A DNA stretch of 10,846 bases from Methanosaeta sp. NSP1 (lineage in GTDB: Archaea; Halobacteriota; Methanosarcinia; Methanotrichales; Methanotrichaceae). The notes beneath the pieces are model-generated. The model had not been told where the DNA came from. It ran no database searches and saw only the letters and a program-made list of their open reading frames with translations. Numbering within the stretch: the first letter of the stretch is position 1; each line of letters starts with the position of its first letter. The stretch lies in assembly GCA_002256595.1 (NCBI GenBank), contig NOLC01000155.1, positions 1 through 10,846 of the forward strand, written 5' to 3'. Positions 1-5,757 of the stretch are shown here, one piece after another. The translations under genes were made by a program, and so were the position numbers.

Positions 1-324
1 AAGAGCAGCATCATCCGACTCGGCGGAGCCAAGACAGTGGCAGCCGAAGGACTCTATGATATCATGAACCAGATTGGCCCCGGTGACAACCAGCACATCT
101 ACATGCCTTCCTCTTATCAGTCCGGATATGATCTCTCTCATTCCCGCCGGGACCATCGCGCCGGATATGGTCAGGAATTTGGTGAAATCTCCCTTGAGCA
201 TCTCCTCATATATGTTCATGGCCTGGGAGAGCCTTCTGGCTCCAAAGCCACAGTGGCCCATCCCCTTCACCAGAGAATTGATGCTCATCCCCGGCTCAAT
301 CTGCAGTTGATGCACTATCTCCAT
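1..324 (-). CDS. dys: Deoxyhypusine synthase-like protein, 5' part (runs off the left edge)
   Basis: Read on the minus strand, 108 codons are open from an ATG at 324-322 to the window edge, so the C-terminal part is not visible. The family makes deoxyhypusine on a lysine of translation factor aIF5A from spermidine and NAD+, in the cytoplasm. Motifs typical of archaeal members are visible: PGMS at residues 11-14, SGAMVPAGMR at 54-63 (part of the NAD-binding region), VDVLVVTGANLVHD at 75-88. The start is supported by a Shine-Dalgarno GAGGTGA at 335-329, four bases upstream. The gene is divergent from the fpo operon and probably functionally unrelated to it. Archaea can carry paralogues of this family that act on other amines. 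The catalytic lysine lies in the missing C-terminal part, so the exact substrate cannot be settled here; the family call is firm. Confidence 0.87.
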   Translation of the reverse strand, partial: MEIVHQLQIEPGMSINSLVKGMGHCGFGARRLSQAMNIYEEMLKGDFTKFLTISGAMVPAGMREIISGLIRGRHVDVLVVTGANLVHDIIESFGCHCLGSAESDDAAL

Positions 325-407
325 TTAATCACCTCGATCATGATAATATTCCCTCAGAACGTCCCTGAAAATTGTGATTGAACTTATGCAATGCGAAATT
401 TTTTCTC

Positions 408-421
408 ATAAACCTTTTATA
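408..421 (+). promoter_or_regulatory. Putative archaeal BRE/TATA promoter of the fpo operon
   Basis: TTTTATA at 415-421, preceded by the purine-containing ATAAACC at 408-414, resembles an archaeal TATA box with an upstream BRE. At the usual spacing of about 25 bases, transcription would start near 443-447. That gives a very short leader with the fpoA ribosome site almost at the 5' end. The same TATA element is close to symmetric and could in principle also serve the divergent dys gene. The call rests on position and composition only. Confidence 0.45.
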
Positions 422-444
422 CCAAGCCTTATGTTTAGCTTTTA

Positions 445-450
445 CGGAGG
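445..450 (+). promoter_or_regulatory. Shine-Dalgarno site of fpoA
   Basis: CGGAGG ends seven bases before the ATG at 458, a strong archaeal ribosome binding site that fixes the fpoA start. Confidence 0.8.
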
Positions 451-457
451 ATAAACA

Positions 458-862
458 ATGGCCGGCGAACCGATGGCAGTGGTTAATTATATACCACTTA
501 TTATATTTCTGATAATGGGAGCTATAGTGCCCATTGCTGCTTTGGCTGCTATCAAGGTAATAGCGCCCAACAGGCCAAAGCGCCAAAAGCTATCGATATA
601 CGAAGGTGGGCTGAAGCCTATCCGCGACGCCAAGATCCAGTACAGCGTTCAATATTACCTTTTCGCAATCGTTTTTGTGATATTCGATGTTGAGGTTTTA
701 TTTTTATATCCCTGGATCTACGTCTATGCGAATAAGGCCATGGAAGAGTTCATGGTCTTCGGGCTGATGAACTACGCCGTCTTCGAGATGCTCCTATTCA
801 TCCTGGTACTGCTGGTAGGACTTATTTATGCTATCAAGAAGGAGGCTTTGCGTTGGGTATAA
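458..862 (+). CDS. fpoA: F420H2 dehydrogenase membrane subunit FpoA (NuoA/ND3 family)
   Basis: This is a small membrane subunit at the junction of the peripheral and membrane arms of the complex I-like F420H2:methanophenazine oxidoreductase. The 134 residues form three hydrophobic segments (about 12-35, 67-90 and 111-128). The family signature is present: a loop with YEGG at 48-51 and the FDVE acidic motif at 76-79, followed by an FLYPW-type segment. In NuoA/ND3 the loop usually reads YECG; here the cysteine position is glycine. The length is normal for the family. It is the first gene of the operon and its 3' end overlaps fpoB by 10 bases, which suggests translational coupling. ATG start with a strong ribosome site. 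Confidence 0.95.
   Translation: MAGEPMAVVNYIPLIIFLIMGAIVPIAALAAIKVIAPNRPKRQKLSIYEGGLKPIRDAKIQYSVQYYLFAIVFVIFDVEVLFLYPWIYVYANKAMEEFMVFGLMNYAVFEMLLFILVLLVGLIYAIKKEALRWV
838..845 (+). promoter_or_regulatory. Shine-Dalgarno site deciding the TTG start of fpoB
   Basis: GAAGGAGG ends seven bases before the TTG at 853 and lies inside the end of fpoA. The nearby ATG at 866 is out of frame, so this site supports the TTG. Confidence 0.75.
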
Positions 863-1425
863 GCGATGTCATACCCGTACCCGTAGCAATCGATGAGGAG
901 ATTGAGAAGTGGACGATCTTCGGCCAGCCCGTGGCCGAGGTCTGGTTTACGACTACGGAGAAGATCCATCAGATAATTCAGATGGGACCCATAAAGAATA
1001 TCTTCAATTGGGGACGAAAGAACTCGGTATATTTTTTGATGCAGCCTATGGGCTGCTGTGGTGTGGAGATGTTCGTCTTCGGCGCTGCCCCCTATGACAG
1101 CGACAGGTTCGGATGCATCCCCAGAAACACGCCACGGCAGACAGATGTGATGATCATCTCCGGCTACTTGACCCGCAAGTACCTGCCTGTATTCAAGAAT
1201 CTCTGGGAGCAGATGCCTGAACCTAAATGGTGTATCGCCATTGGCGAGTGCGCCATATCCGGCGGACCTTTCTATGATTCCTATAATATCGTCCAGAATA
1301 CGGGCGATTATTTCCCCATCGATGTCTTCATACCGGGCTGTCCGCCCCGACCCGAGCAGTTCCTCGAGGGCCTCATGAATCTCCAGGAAAAGATCAAGCA
1401 GCGCAAGGACAGGCGGGACTACTGA
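853..1425 (+). CDS. fpoB: F420H2 dehydrogenase iron-sulfur subunit FpoB (NuoB/PSST family)
   Basis: This cytoplasmic subunit carries the terminal [4Fe-4S] cluster (N2 in complex I) that hands electrons to the membrane carrier, methanophenazine in methanogens. Of 190 residues, the cluster ligands fit the family: tandem Cys68-Cys69 in a PMGCCGVEM context, Cys133 in GECA, and Cys163 in PGCPPRP. Also family-like are the PRNTPRQTDVMIISG stretch after the first cysteines and SGGPFYDSY. The start is TTG, chosen because it has a strong ribosome site and no in-frame ATG lies upstream of the conserved region. It overlaps fpoA by 10 bases, and its stop overlaps the ribosome site of fpoCD. Nothing appears truncated. 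Confidence 0.95.
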   Translation: MGISDVIPVPVAIDEEIEKWTIFGQPVAEVWFTTTEKIHQIIQMGPIKNIFNWGRKNSVYFLMQPMGCCGVEMFVFGAAPYDSDRFGCIPRNTPRQTDVMIISGYLTRKYLPVFKNLWEQMPEPKWCIAIGECAISGGPFYDSYNIVQNTGDYFPIDVFIPGCPPRPEQFLEGLMNLQEKIKQRKDRRDY

Positions 1426-1430
1426 GGAGG
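1424..1430 (+). promoter_or_regulatory. Shine-Dalgarno site deciding the TTG start of fpoCD
   Basis: GAGGAGG overlaps the fpoB stop codon and ends nine bases before the TTG at 1440, supporting that start. Confidence 0.75.
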
Positions 1431-1439
1431 GATCTTTTC

Positions 1440-3152
1440 TTGACAAATGCAAGCGAGGTCCTAAGCTCCATCCAGTCCGCATTTCCTGGAGCCGTATTGG
1501 ACTCCAGAGTGGAATCGGACCGGAGGCTTTGGGCCACCATTGACTCCAAGAAGATCTTGGATGTCTGCAAACACCTCACGGCCAAGCTCGATTTTGATCA
1601 TTACTCCGGCAGCGCAGGCGTTGACTGGATGGCCAGAAATGAGATGGAAGTTGTAGAGATCATGACCAGCCACGGAGCCCATCAGGTCGTGGCCATGCTC
1701 AAGGTCAAGACGCCTCGGGATAATCCATCTGTTCCATCTCTGGTCCCCCTGTACTGGAATGCCAACTGGTACGAGCGTGAGATCTGGGAGATGCTGGGCA
1801 TCAACATGGAGGGGCATCCGGAGCTTTATCCGCTGCTTCTCTCTGATCCTCTGGTGGGGTCCTGGCCCTGGAGAAAGGATTTCAAGGGCTATCCTGACCT
1901 GACCACAGGAGAGAGGGCGGTGGCCATCACCACTCCTGAGGGCTATACCGATTATTACTTCCCACCCACACAGGCGGAGGTAGAAGCGGGCACGGTGGTT
2001 GCGGAGAGGCCCAAGTATCCCACATTTCTGGAAAGAGAGGAGAGGGAGATCAAGTCCGACTCAGAGATGATCATGCATCTGGGTCCCCAGCATGCCATGG
2101 TTCCCGGTCCCTTCCTGCTGGATATACTGGTGGAGGGCGAGCGAGTAAAGAAAGCCTTCCTGGATATCGGCTATATCCACAAGGGCATCGAAAAGATCAT
2201 GGAGAACAGATCATGGCTGCAAGGCATAACCTACACCGATAGGATGTGCTATGTGGCTTCCCTGACCAACAATGAGTGCTACTGCGGTGCAGTGGAGAAG
2301 ATCCTGGGACTGGAGGTTCCTGAGAGGGCTCAATACATCCGGGTCATCCTGGAAGAGCTATCCAGAATTCAAAGCCACCTCATAGGCACAGGCGAGTTCC
2401 TGACACTCATCGCAGGCGTCGGCTTTGCCCCCTGGCAGTATATGATCATCGACAGGGAGAGGATAATCTCCTTGATTGAGAGCGTCACCGGTGCCAGGCT
2501 TACTCATACATTTGTGCGCTTCGGTGGTGTGCGAAACGATCTGCCGGAAGGCTTTGCCGAGCAGTGCAGGAAAGACCTGCCCTATATGAAATCCCGCATC
2601 GAGGAGTTCATAGATCTCTTTGCCCAGGATCCGATTTACCACGCCAGAATGGAGAATATAGGCTCCATATCACCTGAGACGGGAAAGAGGCTGGGGTGCT
2701 CTGGACCGGTATTGCGGGCCACTGGAGTTGCCTATGACATGCGAAAAGAGGATCCCTATCTGGTCTATCCGGAGCTGGACTTCAAGATTATAACCGGAAC
2801 CAGAGGAGATTCGGCAGATAGAATCGATGTCCGGCTCAGAGAGATGCTGGAGAGCATTCATATCATAGAGCAATGTCTGGATAAGATTCCCTCCGGACCC
2901 ATAAAGACTGAGGCCAAGATCCCCAAGAAGGTCCCGGCGGGAGAGGCCTATTATCGGGTCGAGGATCCCAGAGGGGAGATGGGAATGTATGTTATCAGCG
3001 ATGGTGGCGACAAGCCCTACCGGGTAAAGGTTAGGGGACCATTCTATGCTACATTCCAGACCTTGACTCCACTTCTGGAAGGAGTCTATATTGCAGATGC
3101 GGTGGCAATCGCCGGAAGCATGGACGGCTGCCCATCTGAATCGGACAGGTAG
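1440..3152 (+). CDS. fpoCD: Fused F420H2 dehydrogenase subunit FpoCD (NuoC + NuoD)
   Basis: One 570-residue frame joins two subunits that are separate in Methanosarcina as I know it. Residues about 1-165 are the FpoC/NuoC (30 kDa) domain, with the signature EREIWEMLGI at 112-121 followed by EGHP. Residues about 165-205 are a charged linker with no stop codon. Residues about 206-570 are the FpoD/NuoD (49 kDa) domain: HLGPQH at 213-218, GYIHKGIEKIMENR, ECYCGAVE with Tyr281, and a typical SMDG...SDR C-terminus. With FpoB, the D domain forms the site where the membrane carrier is reduced. Tyr281 aligns with the quinone-binding tyrosine of Nqo4, while the histidine of the HG loop aligns with Pro222, consistent with a carrier other than quinone. 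Internal methionines 210 and 212 are possible secondary starts but have no clear ribosome site. TTG start. Confidence 0.93.
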   Translation: MTNASEVLSSIQSAFPGAVLDSRVESDRRLWATIDSKKILDVCKHLTAKLDFDHYSGSAGVDWMARNEMEVVEIMTSHGAHQVVAMLKVKTPRDNPSVPSLVPLYWNANWYEREIWEMLGINMEGHPELYPLLLSDPLVGSWPWRKDFKGYPDLTTGERAVAITTPEGYTDYYFPPTQAEVEAGTVVAERPKYPTFLEREEREIKSDSEMIMHLGPQHAMVPGPFLLDILVEGERVKKAFLDIGYIHKGIEKIMENRSWLQGITYTDRMCYVASLTNNECYCGAVEKILGLEVPERAQYIRVILEELSRIQSHLIGTGEFLTLIAGVGFAPWQYMIIDRERIISLIESVTGARLTHTFVRFGGVRNDLPEGFAEQCRKDLPYMKSRIEEFIDLFAQDPIYHARMENIGSISPETGKRLGCSGPVLRATGVAYDMRKEDPYLVYPELDFKIITGTRGDSADRIDVRLREMLESIHIIEQCLDKIPSGPIKTEAKIPKKVPAGEAYYRVEDPRGEMGMYVISDGGDKPYRVKVRGPFYATFQTLTPLLEGVYIADAVAIAGSMDGCPSESDR

Positions 3153-3158
3153 GAGGGA
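3151..3158 (+). promoter_or_regulatory. Shine-Dalgarno site deciding the TTG start of fpoH
   Basis: AGGAGGGA overlaps the fpoCD stop and ends six bases before the TTG at 3165. The next in-frame ATG (residue 40) falls inside the first membrane helix, so TTG is preferred. Confidence 0.75.
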
Positions 3159-3164
3159 GAGGAT

Positions 3165-4217
3165 TTGGACGGAATAATCGAGATCATCACTCAATTTGCC
3201 GCCCAGGAGCCGGCGATATTCGCCCTGATCATAGGCATAATCGGGGCTGCGGTACTTTCAGCCGTGGTCAACGTCGGTGCCATGCTGGTTATCTGGGCCG
3301 ACAGAAAGGTCATGAGCGATTTCTGCAACCGGTTCGGCCCCAATCGTGTGGGCGGAAGATGGGGCATTCTGCAGCTAGGTGCCGATGCCATCAAGCTATT
3401 CACCAAAGAGGATGTCATCCCTGCCGGAGTTGACAAGGGCGTCTATGTCTGGGCGCCCATCATCGCCTCTGCCGGCACCATGCTGGTCGCTGCGGCCATA
3501 CCCTTCGGGGCGCTTCATATCGGGGGAAAGAATTACCCCCTGGTGGTGGCCAATATGGATATCAGCGCTTTCTATGTGGAAGCGGCTCTTTCCATCATGT
3601 CCATAGCCGTCTTCATGGCCGGCTACAGCTCCAATAACAAATATTCCATATTAGGAGGCTTCAGGGGCGTGGCCAGAATGATCGCCTATGAGGTCCCCAT
3701 GGGAGTTTGCGTCATATCGGTAGCAGTTATGGCCCATAGCCTGAACCTGGTGGAGATTGTGGAGAGCCAGACGGTCTGGTATGCCTTTGCCCAGCCGCTC
3801 GGATTTATCATCTTCATCATTGCTCTGGTCACTGATCTGGGAAGAGTTCCCTTCGACCAGAGCGAGGCAGAGGAAGAGATCATATGCGGCTACAGCACCG
3901 AGTACAGCGGAATTCGGTGGGGCCTGCTTTATTTCCAGGAGTACAATAACTTCCTATTGGGATCCATACTTTTGACTCTGCTATTCCTGGGCGGCTGGCA
4001 CGGCCCGATCATACCCATACCCATTCTGGATATGATCTCGCCCATGATCTGGCTGCTGATGAAGGTCATCATTGTAATATGGTTCATCATATTGATCAGG
4101 GCCTCGCTCTTCCGACTGAGAATCGATCAGGTTACCGACCTGGGCTGGAAGTGGATGCTGCCGCTCTCCCTACTGAATCTGGGCTGGGCAGTGCTGATCG
4201 GGTCTTACTTTGCATGA
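3165..4217 (+). CDS. fpoH: F420H2 dehydrogenase membrane subunit FpoH (NuoH/ND1 family)
   Basis: This membrane subunit forms the floor of the electron-carrier cavity and links it to the proton channels. The 350 residues match the family length and contain about eight hydrophobic segments. Family motifs are clear: ADRK at 45-48 (usually ERR/ERK), GPNRVGG at 58-64, LGADAIKLFTKED just after it, and the acidic loop with PFDQSEAEEEI at 229-239 followed by GYSTEYSG at 242-249. The C-terminal region has an RASLFRLR.DQ stretch followed by GWKWMLPLSL, as in NuoH. The gene starts with TTG 12 bases after fpoCD stops and is followed by fpoI 12 bases downstream. I see nothing broken. Confidence 0.95.
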   Translation: MDGIIEIITQFAAQEPAIFALIIGIIGAAVLSAVVNVGAMLVIWADRKVMSDFCNRFGPNRVGGRWGILQLGADAIKLFTKEDVIPAGVDKGVYVWAPIIASAGTMLVAAAIPFGALHIGGKNYPLVVANMDISAFYVEAALSIMSIAVFMAGYSSNNKYSILGGFRGVARMIAYEVPMGVCVISVAVMAHSLNLVEIVESQTVWYAFAQPLGFIIFIIALVTDLGRVPFDQSEAEEEIICGYSTEYSGIRWGLLYFQEYNNFLLGSILLTLLFLGGWHGPIIPIPILDMISPMIWLLMKVIIVIWFIILIRASLFRLRIDQVTDLGWKWMLPLSLLNLGWAVLIGSYFA

Positions 4218-4222
4218 GGTGG
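4216..4222 (+). promoter_or_regulatory. Shine-Dalgarno site of fpoI
   Basis: GAGGTGG overlaps the fpoH stop and ends seven bases before the ATG at 4230. It favours this start over the in-frame ATG five codons further in. Confidence 0.7.
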
Positions 4223-4229
4223 CTATAAG

Positions 4230-4814
4230 ATGCTAAAGAGAAAGATGATAAAGAACTTCACCTGGCCTCTGAAGACCGCCACGAGGGAGATAGAAGTCAC
4301 CAGGCTCTATCCAGAGTTTATGATGAATCTTCCTGCAGCGGAGAGAGGCATTCACGAGCTGGATGCCACCATATGCATAGGTTGCGGGACCTGCGCCAGG
4401 GTCTGCCCCAATAGCTGCATCGAGATGGTCAATTTCAAGTTCGGCAGCCCCCTCAAGAACAAGAAGATGCAATTTCCGCAGATCGACTACGGAAGATGCA
4501 TGTTCTGCGGACTGTGCGTGGACGAGTGCCCTGTGGAGTGCCTGAAGATGGGCCAGAAGGTCACCATGGCCGGCTGGACCAGAGAGGATATCATTAAGAG
4601 CCCTGATTTCCTGGCCACCAAGAGGTTCTCGGCCAAAGAGGTGGCTGACCTGGAGGCCGAAGCCAAGAGAATTGCCGCAGAGAAGGCAGCGGCTAAGAAG
4701 GCGGCTGCCAAAGAAGGAGCAGCTAAAGAGGGTGCGGCCAAGAAGCCGGCTAAGGAAGGCGCTGCCGCCATTAAAAACGGCGAGGCCAAGCCCAAGGAAG
4801 GAGGTGCTGCCTGA
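4230..4814 (+). CDS. fpoI: F420H2 dehydrogenase ferredoxin-like subunit FpoI with Lys/Ala-rich tail (NuoI family)
   Basis: This cytoplasmic subunit has two [4Fe-4S] clusters that wire the electron input to FpoB. Cluster ligands are Cys49, 52, 55, 59 and Cys90, 93, 96, 100, each set as CxxCxxCxxxCP. Residues 1-130 make a normal FpoI/NuoI core. Residues about 136-194 are an extension of low complexity, with blocks such as AEKAAAKKAAAK and repeated KEGAA units, strongly basic and alanine-rich. I recall a lysine-rich FpoI extension being proposed for Methanothrix as a docking surface for acidic ferredoxin; this is from memory. That role would fit the lack of FpoF here. The tail's last codons contain the ribosome site of the next gene, and the stop overlaps its ATG by one base. 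Confidence 0.93.
   Translation: MLKRKMIKNFTWPLKTATREIEVTRLYPEFMMNLPAAERGIHELDATICIGCGTCARVCPNSCIEMVNFKFGSPLKNKKMQFPQIDYGRCMFCGLCVDECPVECLKMGQKVTMAGWTREDIIKSPDFLATKRFSAKEVADLEAEAKRIAAEKAAAKKAAAKEGAAKEGAAKKPAKEGAAAIKNGEAKPKEGGAA
4665..4811 (+). repeat. Low-complexity coding repeat: Lys/Ala tail of FpoI
   Basis: Degenerate in-frame units encoding AAAK and KEGAA make up residues 146-194 of FpoI. Codons vary between units (gca, gct, gcg, gcc for Ala), so the repeat is held at protein level more than at DNA level. Confidence 0.75.
4798..4806 (+). promoter_or_regulatory. Shine-Dalgarno site of the first fpoJ gene
   Basis: AAGGAGGTG, inside the FpoI tail coding sequence, ends seven bases before the ATG at 4814. 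Confidence 0.75.
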
Positions 4815-5242
4815 TGTCGGAAAAGACTGGCGCAAATGTAATTAGGACTATCTTCGAGCTGCTGGTTCTGTTAGCGGCAGCAGGTGTAATCTTTGGAGGG
4901 CTGGCGATTATAGTGCTGTTCTCGCCCTGGTCCAAAGAGATCCTGGAGAGGCTACTGGCTTTTGACATCCGTTTTGCCTTTGAGCTCATAGCCTTCCTGG
5001 TCATAGCATCCATTATCCTTCTGCTCTCAGTACTGGTGGTCTATGCCAGGAATATTGTGCACAGCGCGCTTTATCTGCTGGGATCATTCGCCGGTGTGGC
5101 AGCGCTGTACATATTGCTCAATGCCACATTTGTGGGAGTGGCCCAGATTCTGGTGTACATCGGAGCAGTGGGTGTTCTGATACTATTCGCTGTGATGCTT
5201 ACCAAGAAGACGATTGTGGAGGAATCCCATGGTGAAATATAA
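4814..5242 (+). CDS. fpoJ: F420H2 dehydrogenase membrane subunit FpoJ, N-terminal part (NuoJ/ND6 family)
   Basis: This is the N-terminal portion of the NuoJ/ND6-type membrane subunit, which sits beside FpoA, H and K. Of 142 residues, four hydrophobic segments are visible (about 13-36, 56-77, 85-102 and 107-128). The last three match NuoJ helices 1-3, including VQ/AQILVYIGAVGVLILF with Tyr115 in the conserved bulged helix. The first segment (13-36) has no counterpart in E. coli NuoJ as I know it and looks like an added N-terminal helix. The C-terminal NuoJ helices lie in the next gene, so fpoJ is split; I recall a similar split in Methanosarcina. It overlaps the fpoI stop by one base and the next gene by 14 bases. 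Confidence 0.88.
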   Translation: MSEKTGANVIRTIFELLVLLAAAGVIFGGLAIIVLFSPWSKEILERLLAFDIRFAFELIAFLVIASIILLLSVLVVYARNIVHSALYLLGSFAGVAALYILLNATFVGVAQILVYIGAVGVLILFAVMLTKKTIVEESHGEI

Positions 5243-5573
5243 GATTATCATCATTACCCTGGCCTTCCTGGCGGCTCTGTTCGCTTCACTATCCCTATCT
5301 GATTGGGGTGATAGCGCAAAGCAGCCATCCGGCTTTGAGCCCCGGGAGGGTTTGAGGATGCCGGAGAGCGGCATCGGAGACGTGGGATTTGAGATCTTCA
5401 CCTCTTACGTCTTCGCCTTCGAGATATTGGCCCTGGTTTTGACGGCCTTCAATGATACCGTTGGAGCTTTACATATTGCTGGCTTCAGCGATGTTCACCA
5501 TCGGCTTGTACGGCCTGGTCACCCAGAGAAACGGTGTCAAGCTGATGATGTGCATCGAGCTCTTGCTCAATAG
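5229..5573 (+). CDS. fpoJ: FpoJ, C-terminal part, with an apparently lost and replaced end
   Basis: This frame should supply the last helices of the split NuoJ/ND6-type subunit. It starts at ATG 5229, with GGAGGA at 5218-5223 upstream, inside the end of the first fpoJ gene. Residues 5-23 form a membrane helix, 24-55 a hydrophilic loop, and 55-73 ([20 protein letters not shown]) match the start of the final NuoJ helix. There the match ends: the expected rest of the helix and short basic tail are absent in all three frames. Instead the frame continues into fpoK, which begins at 5452 in another frame, and adds about 40 unrelated residues before a stop at 5571-5573. An indel, either real or from assembly, is the simplest explanation. 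Residues 1-73 are solid; the tail probably is not native. Confidence 0.7.
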   Translation: MVKYKIIIITLAFLAALFASLSLSDWGDSAKQPSGFEPREGLRMPESGIGDVGFEIFTSYVFAFEILALVLTAFNDTVGALHIAGFSDVHHRLVRPGHPEKRCQADDVHRALAQ

Positions 5574-5754
5574 CGCCAACATAAATCTCGTCGCCTTCTC
5601 AGCCTACCAGCCCAATGTGAACGGCCAGGTTTTTGCCCTGTTCTCCATTGCGCTGGCTGCGGCTGAAGCAGGCGTCGGATTCGCCATACTGATTGCATTG
5701 TATCGGCTTTATGGAACCATTGACCTGGACAACATCAACGCCATGAGGTGGTAA
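5452..5754 (+). CDS. fpoK: F420H2 dehydrogenase membrane subunit FpoK (NuoK/ND4L family)
   Basis: This small three-helix subunit carries a link of the proton-translocating chain between FpoJ/H and FpoN. Its 100 residues equal the usual length. The two membrane glutamates fall at Glu36 (in CIELLLN) and Glu72 (in AAAEAGVG), as in E. coli NuoK. The N-terminus [10 protein letters not shown] is family-like, so the ATG at 5452 is right. Unlike every other gene in the operon, there is no ribosome site in the bases before this ATG, only a T-rich stretch and CGGCC; sequence that should hold it seems to have been lost with the end of fpoJ. The stop at 5752-5754 is three bases before fpoL. Confidence 0.94.
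   Translation: MIPLELYILLASAMFTIGLYGLVTQRNGVKLMMCIELLLNSANINLVAFSAYQPNVNGQVFALFSIALAAAEAGVGFAILIALYRLYGTIDLDNINAMRW
5745..5751 (+). promoter_or_regulatory. Shine-Dalgarno site deciding the TTG start of fpoL
   Basis: GAGGTGG, inside the end of fpoK, ends six bases before the TTG at 5758. The ATG at 5762 is out of frame. Confidence 0.7.
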
Positions 5755-5757
5755 GCT

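Larger units (their letters stand above)
325..457. promoter_or_regulatory. Divergent intergenic region between dys and fpoA
   Basis: This 133-base AT-rich stretch separates the divergent dys and fpo genes and must hold the promoters for both. It is clearly richer in A and T than the flanking genes. The Shine-Dalgarno of dys (minus strand) is at 329-335 and that of fpoA (plus strand) at 445-450. Short open frames across it on either strand resemble nothing I recognise. I see no convincing operator. Confidence 0.7.

Noticed and set aside
349..378. Possible operator with TCAG...CTGA symmetry upstream of dys
   Set aside because: Only four bases pair in each arm and the flanks do not extend the symmetry, which is expected by chance.
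37..381. Plus-strand open frame at the left edge
   Set aside because: It is antisense to the deoxyhypusine synthase-like gene, whose motifs are clear on the minus strand, and its product resembles nothing.
826..1482. Long minus-strand open frame opposite fpoB
   Set aside because: It is a shadow of fpoB: no recognisable domain and no ribosome site, while the plus strand encodes clear NuoB motifs.
4665..4811. Lys/Ala repeat as a separate histone H1-like gene
   Set aside because: It is in frame with the FpoI core with no stop or own start signal, so it is a tail.
5430..5460. Programmed frameshift at the end of the second fpoJ gene
   Set aside because: A +1 shift would reach a TGA at 5440-5442 at once, and no frame contains the missing FpoJ helix end, so shifting frame cannot restore the protein.
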